NCBI GenBank assembly: GCA_016235425.1
Contig: JACRLC010000088.1
Coordinates: forward strand, 1-64,000
Reading direction: 5' to 3'
From: Chloroflexota bacterium
Lineage (GTDB): Bacteria > Chloroflexota > Anaerolineae > Anaerolineales > Villigracilaceae
Length of the DNA: 64,000 nt
In this document: one piece after another, positions 62,414 to 64,000 of the stretch
How positions within the stretch are numbered: position 1 is the stretch's first letter
Layout of the letters: each line of letters starts with the position of its first letter
Program-made: the position numbers and the translations under genes
The notes under the pieces: model-generated
Seen by the model: only the letters and a program-made list of their open reading frames with translations
Database searches by the model: none
Told to the model about the DNA's origin: nothing

Positions 62414-63259
62414 CTATACTTTATCCACCAGCGCGGCCTCATTTAGAGCGGCAACCATGGACTTTTCAAGACGCTCCCGGGCTTTATACACCAAATCGTC
62501 AAAGGTCAATGCTTCATCTGGAAAAGCCGCCGCCCCCCATTTGATCATGACCCCCATTTCCAGGGAAACGGCCTTCTGAATTCTTTCAGCCAGATACGTT
62601 GAGTTCTGATAATCCGTTTCAGGACACAAAATAATAAAATGCCCTGTACGATCACGTATGACCAGGTCGGTTTGCCTGGCATATTCGTTGATGATCTGCC
62701 CCATCTTGGCAAACGCGAATCTCTTGAGCAGATCACGCTCCACGATCTCATATTGCTTCAACTGTTTCTTCTCGCGCTCATGCTCAAACTGCAACACCAA
62801 TGCACTCAGCGGCCGGTGATATCGTCGGCTCCGCGTTAATTCCGCGTCCACTTTATCGCGTGCCGAATCCATATCAAATGTCCTGTTCGGGAAAGCGCCA
62901 ATCGACAACCCTTCCACGAACGAATCGATTTGGCCGATCTGTTTCCCAACGTAATACGAGAGACCTGCAGATATTTCCACAAGCAAAAATTGGATGATGA
63001 TGACTTGAATATCTCTCGCTTCGACGCGAAAATAAAAATACCATACAAACAAATAAACAACAGCCCAGAGGCCGACATAAACATTTATGGACATTAGAAA
63101 TGGCAAAAAGACCCCCAATAAAGCCGCCAGGGTGAGCATGACAAAAAATGCCGGGGAAAAATTCAATACCCTCTCTTGAAACACCTCGATATTAGATATA
63201 CCCAATACAAGGATCAAAAAAACAATAAATAAAAATGCGGAGTTTCTCAGGTCAGTCAT
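62414..63259 (-). CDS. Membrane protein with degenerate GGDEF domain
   Basis: 281 residues. Four or so membrane helices fill about 10-110. Residues about 130-275 are GGDEF-like (DAELTRSRRYHRPLSALVLQFEHE, AFAKMGQIINEYARQTDLVIRDRTGHFIILCPET), but the catalytic motif reads TGHF, not GGDEF. It probably senses or binds without making c-di-GMP, and heads the polysaccharide gene set. Parallels the Wzz fusion at 46091. Confidence 0.72.
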   Translation of the reverse strand: MTDLRNSAFLFIVFLILVLGISNIEVFQERVLNFSPAFFVMLTLAALLGVFLPFLMSINVYVGLWAVVYLFVWYFYFRVEARDIQVIIIQFLLVEISAGLSYYVGKQIGQIDSFVEGLSIGAFPNRTFDMDSARDKVDAELTRSRRYHRPLSALVLQFEHEREKKQLKQYEIVERDLLKRFAFAKMGQIINEYARQTDLVIRDRTGHFIILCPETDYQNSTYLAERIQKAVSLEMGVMIKWGAAAFPDEALTFDDLVYKARERLEKSMVAALNEAALVDKV

Positions 63260-63571
63260 GTAACTGCTCTTCGATATTTGATTAGCTTACTGAAAAATGG
63301 ATTTAGGTATGCATGAGCAAATGTTCTACCTTAAATTATTAATGTATTTATTCTAACTTAAATGGCAGATAATTGGTATATCCAAATTTGGAGAGAACTA
63401 GTCATATTATACTATACGAACGAAAGATTTGTTATGCTGTGCGATATTATAGTGCAGGCTCCCTTAAAACGGAACTTTTTGACGCTTCGATGAAATTGTC
63501 ATTACAATCCATTTCAAAAACTTGCGAGTAAGAGACTCCCAAAGTATTTCATCTATCAAGCGGAGGTAAAC
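63260..63571. other. Gene-free, AT-rich divergent region
   Basis: This 312-bp stretch separates the divergent GGDEF-like gene and the reductase gene. It contains several A/T-rich -10-like words (for example TATACT near 63409 and TATTAT near 63445) but no promoter with clear spacing and no open frame of note. It probably carries both promoters. Confidence 0.4.
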
Positions 63572-64000
63572 ATGACTGGATCAAAAGCACTTTTTTCCCT
63601 TAAACCATCCGCCATCACTGTCTACGGCGCGACCTGGTGCCCGGACTGCAAACGCGCCAAGAAATTCTTCGGCGAACACCGCGTTCAATACGAGAACGTG
63701 GATATTGATGAATCCCCCGAAGCCGTCTCCTTCGTGGAAAAAATCAATAACGGACTTCGCATCATCCCAACCATCATCTTTCCCGATGGACAAATTCTGG
63801 TCGAACCATCCAATGCCCAAATGGCGGAGAAACTCGGCCTGCAAACCAAGGCCGACCGCGAATACTACGATGTGATTATCGTTGGCGGCGGCCCCGCAGG
63901 ATTGACAGCCGCCCTCTACCTTGCCCGCGAAGGACTGGATACCCTCGTCATCGAAAAGGCTGGATTGGGCGGGCAGGCCGGCATTACACAAACACTCGAT
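63572..64000 (+). CDS. Glutaredoxin-thioredoxin reductase fusion (partial)
   Basis: The first 143 residues are seen; the gene runs off the window. A glutaredoxin-like domain (about 1-85) has the redox motif WCPDC (24-28) and the cis-Pro region [11 protein letters not shown]. From about 98 a FAD-binding reductase begins with [22 protein letters not shown] and GGQAG. It should pass electrons from NAD(P)H through FAD to the attached redoxin. CGGAGG precedes the ATG by 6 nt. Confidence 0.9.
   Translation, partial: MTGSKALFSLKPSAITVYGATWCPDCKRAKKFFGEHRVQYENVDIDESPEAVSFVEKINNGLRIIPTIIFPDGQILVEPSNAQMAEKLGLQTKADREYYDVIIVGGGPAGLTAALYLAREGLDTLVIEKAGLGGQAGITQTLD

Overview
The window looks like a chromosomal segment of an uncultured Chloroflexota bacterium, most likely class Anaerolineae. 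This is an inference from gene style (fused gamma-alpha 2-oxoacid:ferredoxin oxidoreductase, LytR-CpsA-Psr protein, Hint-domain and other small lipoproteins, MoxR/DUF58 pair) and from the many kinds of short palindromic intergenic repeats. There is no rRNA or other firm taxonomic marker. About 55 protein genes, one tRNA and more than 15 palindromic repeats can be supported.

Region 1 (1-7900) is core-like. It holds a GntR/FCD regulator with a readable promoter and operator, korA-korB, an MFS exporter, arfB ribosome rescue, an LCP cell-wall protein and a lipoprotein.

Region 2 (8100-20260) is a ruined type I restriction-modification locus carrying a defence island. hsdR keeps only its N-terminal half, hsdM has lost its start and is broken again by a frameshift and a palindromic insertion, and hsdS is frameshifted with a relic of a second 3' end. 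Between hsdR and hsdM sits an AT-richer block: a four-gene CBASS-like operon (DUF3892 protein, KTSC-like protein, CD-NTase, Cap15-like 2TM/beta-barrel effector), a Bacteroidota-type HU gene with its own promoter and terminator, an unrecognised 336-residue protein, and an intact MmeI-like type II restriction-methyltransferase. A TumE/TumA-like toxin-antitoxin pair lies antisense between hsdM and hsdS.

Region 3 (20260-31000) is an accessory stretch of hypothetical proteins, a DUF559 nuclease-like protein, an SH3-amidase, an SPFH-NfeD mini-protein, a membrane-anchored endonuclease/exonuclease/phosphatase, msrB next to a relic of a duplicated gene, a Hint lipoprotein and an emfourin-like protein.

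Region 4 (31000-43700) is metabolic. It has an EamA transporter, a polytopic membrane protein with pyruvate kinase, then argF-rocD-ald-CoA transferase, which together suggest ornithine and alanine use with an acyl-CoA outlet. A MoxR-DUF58-MBL operon and tRNA-Arg(TCG) follow.

Region 5 (43740-63260) is an exopolysaccharide locus: BcsB-like protein, Wzz fused to a dead GGDEF domain, GT2, three GT4 enzymes, a deacetylase, an APH-like kinase, a methyltransferase, two sulfotransferases, a flippase, an O-antigen ligase/polymerase, a priming sugar transferase and a second degenerate GGDEF membrane protein. The window ends in a glutaredoxin-thioredoxin reductase fusion.

The strongest unusual theme is that the palindromic repeats are not confined to intergenic DNA. 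They lie in frame inside argF and hsdM, replace the SAM-binding motif of hsdM, and seem to supply ribosome binding sites to several genes.
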